This document shows, one piece after another, positions 5,192 to 11,350 of a DNA stretch of 12,455 nt. The DNA is from UBA8516 sp035457865 (GTDB taxonomy: Archaea; Thermoproteota; Nitrososphaeria; Nitrososphaerales; Nitrosopumilaceae). The number at the start of each line of letters is the position of its first letter. The first letter of the stretch is position 1. Both the position numbers and the translations under genes were made by a program. The notes beneath the pieces are model-generated. The model was not told where the DNA came from. It did no database searches and saw only the letters and a list, made by a program, of their open reading frames with translations. Location of the stretch: the NCBI GenBank assembly GCA_035457865.1, contig DATIAR010000099.1, positions 1-12,455 on the forward strand, written 5' to 3'.

Positions 5192-6127
5192 TTATTCATA
5201 AAGCCAGCACGACACGTAGCCTGAGTCTGTTTTAAATTTTGGTACGTCTTTTTTACATTTTTCCATCGCCTGTGGGCATCTATCATAAAACCTGCATCCT
5301 TGAGGTGGTTGTATCAAACTTGGGGGAGTGCCTTTGATGTAGTTTGTTACTTTGTCACCCCTTAATCTTGGAATTGACTTCAAAAGGGCTTGGGTGTACG
5401 GATGCTTTGGATTTTTATAAATTTCAGACGCACTTCCAAATTCAATCATCTTTCCTGCGTACATTATTCCAATTTTTTCTGCAACATAAGAAATTATGGC
5501 AAGGTCATGAGTAATTAACATTATTGACATGCCTTCTTTTTTCATTTTTTTTAGCAAATCGATTATCTGTGCCTGTACTCGTACATCGAGTGCAGTTGTT
5601 GGCTCGTCAGCTATAACAAATTTTGGTTTTAATAACAATGCCATAGCAATAACTATTCTTTGCTTCATTCCGCCGCTTAGTTCGTGTGGATACTTTTTGA
5701 CGACATCTTGAGTTAGTCCTACAGATCTTACTATCTCTGATATTTTTTGTTTATAATCTCCATCATAACGGTGCTGTTTTAGCACCTCACCAAATTGCTC
5801 TTCCACAGTAAAGACAGGATCTAAAGAATTCATCGCGCCTTGGAAAACCATCGAAATTTCTTTCCACCTTACATTTTTTGCAAACTCTGATTTTGACATT
5901 TTTAAAATTGATTTTCCATCTAAGGTGATATCTCCAGATGATATGCTGTCATCAGGCACTATTCTCATGATTGAAAGTCCAAGTGTACTTTTTCCACATG
6001 CACTCTCCCCTGCTATTCCAATAGACTCGCCATCTTCTAAAGAGAAACTTACATCATCAACAGCTTGAACTATCCCCTTTTCTGTTTCGTATCCTGTCTT
6101 TAGATTCTCAACAGAAATAAAAGTCAT
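5192..6127 (-). CDS. Oligopeptide/dipeptide ABC transporter ATP-binding protein, OppD/DppD-like
   Basis: This 311-aa ABC ATPase is the second nucleotide-binding subunit of a peptide/nickel-type importer. Motifs: Walker A GESACGKST (40-48), Q-loop FQGAMNSLDP (about 95-104), signature LSGGMKQR (150-157), Walker B VIADEP (171-176) and switch His207 in ITHD. The oligo_HPY tail is present (HPYTQALLKSIPRL, 242-255; GTPPSLIQPPQGCRFYDRCP, 266-285). Its four cysteines, C278, C284, C291 and C307, match the iron-sulfur-type cluster known in DppD-like subunits. The ATG at 6127 begins directly before the first strand of the ABC domain. It is the upstream gene of a two-gene minus-strand unit with the OppF-like ATPase. 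The usual permease pair and solute-binding gene are missing on both sides, so the complex must draw these from elsewhere in the genome. Confidence 0.9.
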   Translation of the reverse strand: MTFISVENLKTGYETEKGIVQAVDDVSFSLEDGESIGIAGESACGKSTLGLSIMRIVPDDSISSGDITLDGKSILKMSKSEFAKNVRWKEISMVFQGAMNSLDPVFTVEEQFGEVLKQHRYDGDYKQKISEIVRSVGLTQDVVKKYPHELSGGMKQRIVIAMALLLKPKFVIADEPTTALDVRVQAQIIDLLKKMKKEGMSIMLITHDLAIISYVAEKIGIMYAGKMIEFGSASEIYKNPKHPYTQALLKSIPRLRGDKVTNYIKGTPPSLIQPPQGCRFYDRCPQAMEKCKKDVPKFKTDSGYVSCWLYE

Positions 6128-6302
6128 CGTTCGTTTTAGAACATTGAACTAAATGTAGGTTTTGGAAGTAGAGGTTATATCCTCATCAATCGCTGGCGGT
6201 ATGTGTAAAAGTCTTACTTTGCCCAAAATATGAACCAGAATGCACTGATTTCCAAATTTGGTAGGAGGGGTTTAAATAATTATTTTCAGAGTATCTCCAA
6301 TA
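6128..6302. promoter_or_regulatory. Divergent regulatory region: OppD-like gene (-) and small ORF (+)
   Basis: On the plus strand a TATA-like box TTTAAATAA (6271-6279) precedes the ATG at 6303 by about 30 nt. A perfect 10-bp palindrome, CCAAATTTGG (6252-6261), sits 9 bp upstream of it. On the minus strand GAGGATATAACCTC (6184-6171), a nearly symmetric element with a TATA-like core, lies about 50 nt before the OppD-like ATG and could give a leader of some 20 nt. No ORF, tRNA or other gene is seen here. Confidence 0.45.
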
Positions 6303-6413
6303 ATGGAATTACAAGAAACAATTGATATGCCAATGGTGATAGAAAAATTAAATGAATTAATTGGCAGAACTCAACAATTGGAAACCAAAATAGCGAAATA
6401 CGATAATTTATAG
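6303..6413 (+). CDS. Small protein of 36 aa, predicted coiled coil
   Basis: ATG at 6303 to TAG at 6411-6413 encodes 36 residues. The first ten are acidic and polar; the rest (IEKLNELIGRTQQLETKIAK, about 13-32) shows regular spacing of Ile/Leu with Lys/Glu between, as in a short amphipathic or coiled-coil helix. No cysteines or membrane segment. The case for a real gene rests on the TATA-like box about 30 nt ahead, the same spacing as other genes here and consistent with a leaderless mRNA, and on the helical composition. I do not recognise the family. It could bind a partner protein through its helix, but nothing here says which. It may also be a chance ORF. Confidence 0.45.
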   Translation: MELQETIDMPMVIEKLNELIGRTQQLETKIAKYDNL

Positions 6414-6524
6414 CGAAAAAATCTAAACGATGATTACGCAAGATTAATCTCATCTTGATATTAATAGAATAAAATAAGAAAATAGAAAGCTTATAAATTT
6501 AGAATCGAAATCGACATAATAGCA
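6414..6524. promoter_or_regulatory. Promoter region of the 44-aa ORF and aspS
   Basis: A TATA-like box, TTATAAATTT (6491-6500), lies about 30 nt before the ATG at 6525. Upstream there is a perfect 10-bp palindrome, AGATTAATCT (6441-6450). I see no better promoter directly before aspS, so this one probably drives both the small ORF and aspS. No gene or structured RNA is evident in the rest of the stretch. Confidence 0.45.
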
Positions 6525-6659
6525 ATGAGACAAAGCCAAGAACTTCACAGTTTACAAAATGAATTTCCTGATAAGATATGGCTTATAGAGAAAGGTTATC
6601 TCCATAGCAAAGAATGTAGAGGGTTAGATCTTGCAGTGGAGTTTGAAGTAAAACACTAG
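6525..6659 (+). CDS. Small protein of 44 aa upstream of aspS
   Basis: ATG at 6525 to TAG at 6657-6659 encodes 44 residues, soluble, mixed charge, with one Cys (31) and no recognisable motif. It is preceded at proper distance by a TATA-like box and ends 9 nt before the aspS ATG, so the two are probably one transcript. It holds two Asp codons, scattered, so it does not look like an attenuator peptide for aspartate. Translation through it may feed ribosomes to aspS, which lacks a clear promoter or Shine-Dalgarno sequence of its own. I do not recognise a family. Real small gene and chance ORF are both possible; promoter spacing favours a real one. Confidence 0.45.
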   Translation: MRQSQELHSLQNEFPDKIWLIEKGYLHSKECRGLDLAVEFEVKH

Positions 6660-6668
6660 TGTATTTTT

Positions 6669-7958
6669 ATGGATTTCAAAAGAACACACTACATTGGCCA
6701 ACTGGACCCATCGATGGAAGGAAAGAAGGTGGCAGTTGGCGGTTGGGTTGAGGACATACGTGAACTTGGCAAACTGACATTTCTAACACTACGGGATGTA
6801 ACCGGTGTAGCGCAAATAGTTCTGGTCGGAGAAGACTCTCTAAACCAAATAAAAGGACTAACTAGGCAAAGCGTGATAAAAGTAACAGGTACAATTCAAA
6901 AATCAAAGGCAAGAGATTTTGCTTTTGAAATAAAATCTGAAAAAATTGATATACTTACCGTAGCAATACAACCTCTCCCAATAGACCCTATAGGACGACT
7001 AGAAAGTAATATTGACAATAGATTGAATGCAAGAGCACTTGATCTACGAAATCAAAAGACTGCGGCGATATTCAAGCTGCGACACCATGCACTTGCATCG
7101 ATTAGAAAAACTCTGACAGAAAAAAGTTTTCTTGAAGTAAATACGCCAAAATTAATTGGTAGTGCAAGTGAAGGTGGTGCAAACCTTTTCTCACTGAAAT
7201 ATTTTGAAAAACAAGCTTATCTTGCGCAAAGCCCACAGTTATACAAAGAACAGCTCACGCTGGGTCTTGAAAGGGTTTTTGAAATTGCATCATATTATAG
7301 AGCAGAAAAATCCCACACCGTAAGGCACTTGACTGAATTTACAAGTGTGGATATTGAAGCAGCGTTTATGGATTATTCTGATGTGATGGATGTTTTAGAA
7401 TCAGTTGTAGTAGACGTCTTTGAATATACCTCTAAAAACTGTCCTGCTGAACAAAAAGCACTTGATATTGAGATAAAAAAACCATCAACACCCTTTGAAA
7501 GAATACCGTACAAAAAAGCAATCGAGGAGCTTGGGCGAGATGGAATAAAACTTGATGTAGGTGATGACTTGCAAGATGCACACCTTCGCAAACTTGGGGA
7601 ACGACATTCTGGATTTTATTTCCTGATTGATTGGCCTATGAAACTAAAGCCATTTTACATTCATGAAAAAGACGATGACTCAACGCTGTCACGATCATTT
7701 GACCTTCAATATGGTTACCTTGAATTGTCATCAGGAGGTATGCGTCTACACGACCCTGCAAAGCTCAAATCAAGATTGATAGAGCAGGGTCTCAATCCAG
7801 CTCAGTTTGAAGATCATCTTAGAGCATTTGACTGGGGAATGCCTCCACACTCTGGATGGGGATTGGGCCTTGATAGATTAATGTCAGTTCTTACAAATAT
7901 TGATAATGTCAGAGAAGTGGTTTTGTATCCACGTGATCCTGAAAGGCTCTTTCCATAA
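6669..7958 (+). CDS. aspS: Aspartyl-tRNA synthetase, archaeal type
   Basis: This 429-aa class IIb synthetase attaches Asp to tRNA. An N-terminal OB-fold anticodon-binding domain (about 18-105, with GGWVEDIRELGKLTFLTLRD) is followed by the class II catalytic core: motif 1 around 150-162, the flipping/substrate region with SEGGANLF (167-174) and QSPQLYKEQL (187-196), motif 2 YYRAEKSHTVRHLTEF (209-224; R211, E213, R219) and motif 3 GLGLDR (398-403; R403). Length and the absence of a bacterial GAD insertion fit the archaeal/eukaryotic type. The ATG at 6669 gives the normal N-terminus FKRTHYIGQL. It is complete. Whether it charges only tRNA-Asp or also tRNA-Asn is not settled: the position that I align with Trp26 of the discriminating Thermococcus enzyme is Glu28 here. 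Confidence 0.95.
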   Translation: MDFKRTHYIGQLDPSMEGKKVAVGGWVEDIRELGKLTFLTLRDVTGVAQIVLVGEDSLNQIKGLTRQSVIKVTGTIQKSKARDFAFEIKSEKIDILTVAIQPLPIDPIGRLESNIDNRLNARALDLRNQKTAAIFKLRHHALASIRKTLTEKSFLEVNTPKLIGSASEGGANLFSLKYFEKQAYLAQSPQLYKEQLTLGLERVFEIASYYRAEKSHTVRHLTEFTSVDIEAAFMDYSDVMDVLESVVVDVFEYTSKNCPAEQKALDIEIKKPSTPFERIPYKKAIEELGRDGIKLDVGDDLQDAHLRKLGERHSGFYFLIDWPMKLKPFYIHEKDDDSTLSRSFDLQYGYLELSSGGMRLHDPAKLKSRLIEQGLNPAQFEDHLRAFDWGMPPHSGWGLGLDRLMSVLTNIDNVREVVLYPRDPERLFP

Positions 7959-7991
7959 AAGGATAAATCAAATTTTTACTTAATCACTGTA

Positions 7992-8330
7992 TTGCAAAAA
8001 TGTGAGTTCTGCGGATCACAGTTTGGAGAACGCAAGTGTTACTTTTGTGGCAAATCATGTTGCACTTCATGCATGACAGATGACAGAAGCCGATGCAAGC
8101 GTTGCTATGTCAACAAGAGAAAACTTGGATGGAAAGTTCTAAAAAGAAACAAAGTCTTGCTTGGATTTATTGCATTTGTTTGGATATATGCGGTATATCC
8201 AATTCCACTGATTCCTGGACTTGATCCAACATTTTATTGGATAACGCTTTTTGCCGCAATCTTGTTTATGATTCCAGCTGGATTGATGATATTTTTTTGG
8301 TCTAGAAATCCACCTTCGTCTGACATTTAA
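7992..8330 (+). CDS. Small zinc-ribbon membrane protein
   Basis: This 112-aa protein has a Cys-rich head with four CxxC pairs (C4/C7, C16/C19, C24/C27, C35/C38, plus C23), enough for two zinc sites of the ribbon or treble-clef kind. Two hydrophobic segments follow (about 55-73 and 82-103) and a short polar tail. The basic stretch KRKLGWKVLKRNK (42-54) before helix 1 suggests the zinc head is cytosolic. The start is TTG at 7992; no ATG or GTG precedes it in frame after the aspS stop, and starting later would lose the first CxxC. A weak TATA-like sequence (GGATAAATC, 7961-7969) lies about 28 nt upstream; read-through from aspS, 33 bp away, is equally possible. Its TAA overlaps the convergent leuB stop by 4 nt. 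Function unknown. Confidence 0.7.
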   Translation: MQKCEFCGSQFGERKCYFCGKSCCTSCMTDDRSRCKRCYVNKRKLGWKVLKRNKVLLGFIAFVWIYAVYPIPLIPGLDPTFYWITLFAAILFMIPAGLMIFFWSRNPPSSDI

Positions 8331-9343
8331 GCAAGTTTGGAAATTACTTGTTGCGTAAATTCCATTGTGGTTTTATCTCCGCCGATGTCTTTTGTTTTAA
8401 TTCCTTCTTTCACAACACCATACACAGAAGATTCTATTTTCTTTGCAACATCAAAACAATTCTTATCATTGTTTTTCATCCCAAGCCAATCGAACATCAT
8501 TTTTGCAGAAAGAATGAATGAGGAAGGATTTGCAGCTTGTTTTCCAGAAATGTCAAACGCAGCTCCATGCACTGGCTCAAATAATGCAAAATCATCTCCA
8601 ATGTTTGCAGCCGGTGCCATGCCAAGACCACCTACTACTTGAGCAGCCTCGTCTGATAGGATGTCACCAAACAAGTTGGTTGTAACTATGACGTCAAAAG
8701 ACTCTGGTTGTCTTATGAGGTTCATGGCACATGCATCCACATACATCTGCTCAAAACTTACCTTTGGGAACTGTTTTGCAACTTCACCACATGATCTTGC
8801 AAAAAGACCGTCTGTCTTTCTCATGACGTTTGACTTGTGAACACAAGTGACTTTCATCTTCTGGTTTCGTTGGGTTGCAGTCAAAAATGCATATTTTGCT
8901 ATTCGTTTTGAAGCGCCTTCTGAGATTGTACGTAATGCAACAGCGGTATTTCCAACCTCAAACTCCATGCCTGTGTAGAGATCCTCCGTATTTTCCCTCA
9001 CTATGACTAGGTCTATGTTGTCTTTTAGTGCAGGCATGTTTGGATAAGACTTGGCCGGTCTGATATTTGCATATAGATTTAGTATTCTTCTTAAAACCAC
9101 TATTACATCAGCGGCGCTTTCTCCTACTGGTGCCTTTAGACAAGCATCTGATCTTTTGATGGTTTCAAGTGTAGCTTCTGGTAAAGCTTTTCCAGTTTTT
9201 GCTAACGCCTTGTCTCCTGCTTCAAGTTTTTCTATTTCTATTTTTAGACCAAGTTTATCATTTATTGTTTCTAAAACTTTGATGACTGATTCTGATATCT
9301 CAGGCCCTATGCCATCTCCTGTTATGAGAGAAATTTTATACAT
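8327..9343 (-). CDS. leuB: 3-isopropylmalate dehydrogenase (isocitrate/isopropylmalate dehydrogenase family)
   Basis: This 338-aa enzyme should oxidise and decarboxylate 3-isopropylmalate to 2-oxoisocaproate in leucine synthesis. Family residues are in place: substrate arginines R85, R95 and R117, Y123 in ENTEDLYTG, K170, and the metal-binding aspartates D203, D227 and D231. EPVHGAAFDISG (256-267) keeps Asp264 where NAD-using members have Asp, so NAD is the likely cofactor. The substrate-helix positions before R85 are hydrophobic (IVVL, 81-84), fitting the isopropyl group of isopropylmalate better than isocitrate or homoisocitrate. The ATG at 9343 directly abuts the leuA stop, in the same frame. 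Last gene of the ilvB-ilvN-leuA-leuB unit. Homoisocitrate dehydrogenase is the main alternative; the ilv/leu context argues against it. Confidence 0.85.
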   Translation of the reverse strand: MYKISLITGDGIGPEISESVIKVLETINDKLGLKIEIEKLEAGDKALAKTGKALPEATLETIKRSDACLKAPVGESAADVIVVLRRILNLYANIRPAKSYPNMPALKDNIDLVIVRENTEDLYTGMEFEVGNTAVALRTISEGASKRIAKYAFLTATQRNQKMKVTCVHKSNVMRKTDGLFARSCGEVAKQFPKVSFEQMYVDACAMNLIRQPESFDVIVTTNLFGDILSDEAAQVVGGLGMAPAANIGDDFALFEPVHGAAFDISGKQAANPSSFILSAKMMFDWLGMKNNDKNCFDVAKKIESSVYGVVKEGIKTKDIGGDKTTMEFTQQVISKLA

Positions 9344-10861
9344 TTAATTTCCCAGGTTTTTTTGTTTTATAATATTCTTTAGCATTATTCTGTTTATTCC
9401 ATCAATCATTGCCTGCACGCTTGTGATGACTATGTCCTCACCTATTGATTTTGCAGATGCAAGGTTACCGTATGCATCTTCAACTTTTATTGTAACTTCA
9501 CAAAGTGCATCCGAGCCACCAGCTATTGAATCAAGTCTGTAATCTTTGACTCTTACTTTGGCTATCTCGCCAGTAATCTTTTGGATTGCGTTGATTGATG
9601 CATCTACCGGACCAACTCCATAATCAGTTGCAATAAAGTCCTTTCCTTCTATGTTTAATTTCACAAAAGCATATGGCATGTTGCCAACGCCAGTTGAAAC
9701 AGAAAATCCTACAAGGTGAACCAACCTTCTAAGACTGGGCTGTTTCATAATCTCACCTGCAATAGAAAGTAACTCTACATCAGTAACATGTTTTCCTTGG
9801 TCTCCGAGTTTTTTTACTGCCTCTAGAATTTCATGAATTTGCTCTTTAGTTGGTTGTATTCCATACTCTTCAAGCATTGCAGAGACTCCGTGCGCTCCTG
9901 CGTGTTTTCCTACCTGGAACCACCTTGTTCTACCTACTAGCTCTGGGCTGATTGGCTCATATGTTAAGGGGTTACTTAAGACACCGTGTGTATGAATTCC
10001 AGATTCGTGACCAAACGCATTTTCACCAACTATTGCTTTGTTTGGCTGCACATGCACTCCTACTACGCTTGAAACATACCTTGATGTCTCGTAAAGTAGT
10101 TTTGTGTTTATATTAGTCTCGTATTTCTTATCGAACTGTAAGCATTGTAATGCCATGACAAATTCTTCAAGTGAAGCATTTCCTGCTCTTTCACCAATTC
10201 CATTTATTGTTACATGTGCACATTGTGCTCCTGCTTGTATTCCAGAAATTGCATTTGCTACTGCAAGTCCAAAATCATTGTGGCAATGAACACTTATTGG
10301 AAGTTTGGATGCTTCAATTGCATCTTTTGTTATTTCTGCAATATATCCAGGAGTAGAATACCCTACGGTATCAGGGATGTCTATTCTATCTGCGCCAGCA
10401 CTCGCAACTTCTTTGAAGACTTTACGTAAAAATTCTCTATCGGTTCTTGTTGCATCTTCAGCAGAAAATTCTACTTGTAATCCTCTTGACTTTCCATATT
10501 CTACAGCTTCGATTGCTTTCTGAAGAGCTTCCTCTCTTGTGAGTTTCAATTTGTATTTTAGGTGAATGTCTGAGGTTGCAATGAATGTGTGAATGTATTT
10601 TAGACCAGCTTCAACAGCTGCATCTATGTCTTTTTTGTCAGTTCTTGCCAGTCCACAAATTTCCGCACGCAAGTTTGCACTAGTTATCATTTTAATTCCA
10701 GCCATTTCTCCGTCAGAAATTATGGGAAATCCAGCTTCGATTGCATCAACTCCAAGTTCGTCAAGCTTTTTTGCAATGTTTAGCTTTTGCTCTGGAGTTA
10801 ACGCGACTCCGGGAGTTTGTTCCCCGTCTCTAAGTGTTGTATCGAAAATTCTAACTTTCAT
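9344..10861 (-). CDS. leuA: 2-isopropylmalate synthase (LeuA/HCS/CimA family)
   Basis: This 505-aa enzyme should condense acetyl-CoA with 2-oxoisovalerate, the first leucine-specific step. The N-terminal TIM barrel carries DTTLRDGEQTPG (7-18), the metal-binding HCHND (192-196) and GIGERAGNASLEEF (221-234), and the linker includes HESGIHTHGVL (285-295). The C-terminal regulatory domain (about 365-495) is present, with GGSDALCEV (448-456) and GNLASAKSIGEDIVIT (465-480), so leucine feedback is expected. Length is normal. The ATG at 10861 starts MKVRIFDTTLRDGEQ and overlaps the ilvN stop by 11 nt; the leuB ATG abuts its own stop. Citramalate synthase and homocitrate synthase share these motifs; isopropylmalate synthase is preferred because leuB is next and ilvBN is upstream. 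Confidence 0.85.
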   Translation of the reverse strand: MKVRIFDTTLRDGEQTPGVALTPEQKLNIAKKLDELGVDAIEAGFPIISDGEMAGIKMITSANLRAEICGLARTDKKDIDAAVEAGLKYIHTFIATSDIHLKYKLKLTREEALQKAIEAVEYGKSRGLQVEFSAEDATRTDREFLRKVFKEVASAGADRIDIPDTVGYSTPGYIAEITKDAIEASKLPISVHCHNDFGLAVANAISGIQAGAQCAHVTINGIGERAGNASLEEFVMALQCLQFDKKYETNINTKLLYETSRYVSSVVGVHVQPNKAIVGENAFGHESGIHTHGVLSNPLTYEPISPELVGRTRWFQVGKHAGAHGVSAMLEEYGIQPTKEQIHEILEAVKKLGDQGKHVTDVELLSIAGEIMKQPSLRRLVHLVGFSVSTGVGNMPYAFVKLNIEGKDFIATDYGVGPVDASINAIQKITGEIAKVRVKDYRLDSIAGGSDALCEVTIKVEDAYGNLASAKSIGEDIVITSVQAMIDGINRIMLKNIIKQKNLGN

Positions 10862-11342
10862 CTGCTCCGCCTCTTGCTAGCGCACATATTCCAGTTCTTG
10901 CAATGTCTATGATTCCATAACCTCTTACTAAATCCTCAAAGGCATTGATTCTGTCTGGCGTTGCGGTTAGCTCTACCATGATTGACGTCTTTCTTACGTC
11001 ATGAACTTCACATTCAAACGCTTTTGCTATATTCATTATTTCCATGCTGTCTGAGGGTTTGCTTACTTTTATCTTCATAAGTACAAGTTCCCGGTATACG
11101 CTCATCTTTTCATCTAGACGTTTTACCTCTATGGTGTCAATCATCTTGTCAAGTTGCTTAATTATTTGGGCTACTTGCTTTTCATCTCCTAATGTTGTTA
11201 TAGTCATTCTTGAAAACTCTGGATTTTCAGTTATTCCAACTGAAATGCTGTCGATGTTAAAATTTCTGGATCTGAAAAGATTTGTAACCTTAAACAAGAT
11301 TCCTGGTTTGTTCTCGACAAGTACGGAAATTATGCTCCACAT
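10851..11342 (-). CDS. ilvN: Acetolactate synthase, small (regulatory) subunit
   Basis: This 163-aa ACT-domain protein regulates the catalytic IlvB subunit. The N-terminal ACT domain (about 3-75) begins with SIISVLVENKPGILFKVTNL, where the Glu-Asn-Lys-Pro-Gly turn matches the valine-binding loop of the family, and includes RSRNFNIDSISVG. A C-terminal domain follows (about 80-158), with RELVLMKI and ARTGICALARG, as in bacterial IlvH/IlvN. ATG at 11342 gives the family-standard start; a GTG at 11351 in the same frame would add three residues and overlap the ilvB stop (TAGTG). Neither has a clear Shine-Dalgarno sequence. The C-terminal end overlaps leuA by 11 nt. Valine feedback is expected from the family. 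Confidence 0.92.
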   Translation of the reverse strand: MWSIISVLVENKPGILFKVTNLFRSRNFNIDSISVGITENPEFSRMTITTLGDEKQVAQIIKQLDKMIDTIEVKRLDEKMSVYRELVLMKIKVSKPSDSMEIMNIAKAFECEVHDVRKTSIMVELTATPDRINAFEDLVRGYGIIDIARTGICALARGGADES

Positions 11343-11350
11343 TAAAATCA

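Noticed and set aside
6128..6668. tRNA or other RNA gene in the 541-bp region
   Set aside because: No cloverleaf, T-loop GGTTCGAATCC-like sequence or GC-rich block was found; small ORFs and promoters account for it better.
9344..10861. Citramalate or homocitrate synthase instead of LeuA
   Set aside because: Motifs are shared by all three, but leuB directly follows and ilvBN precede it; leucine synthesis is the simplest reading. Not fully excluded.
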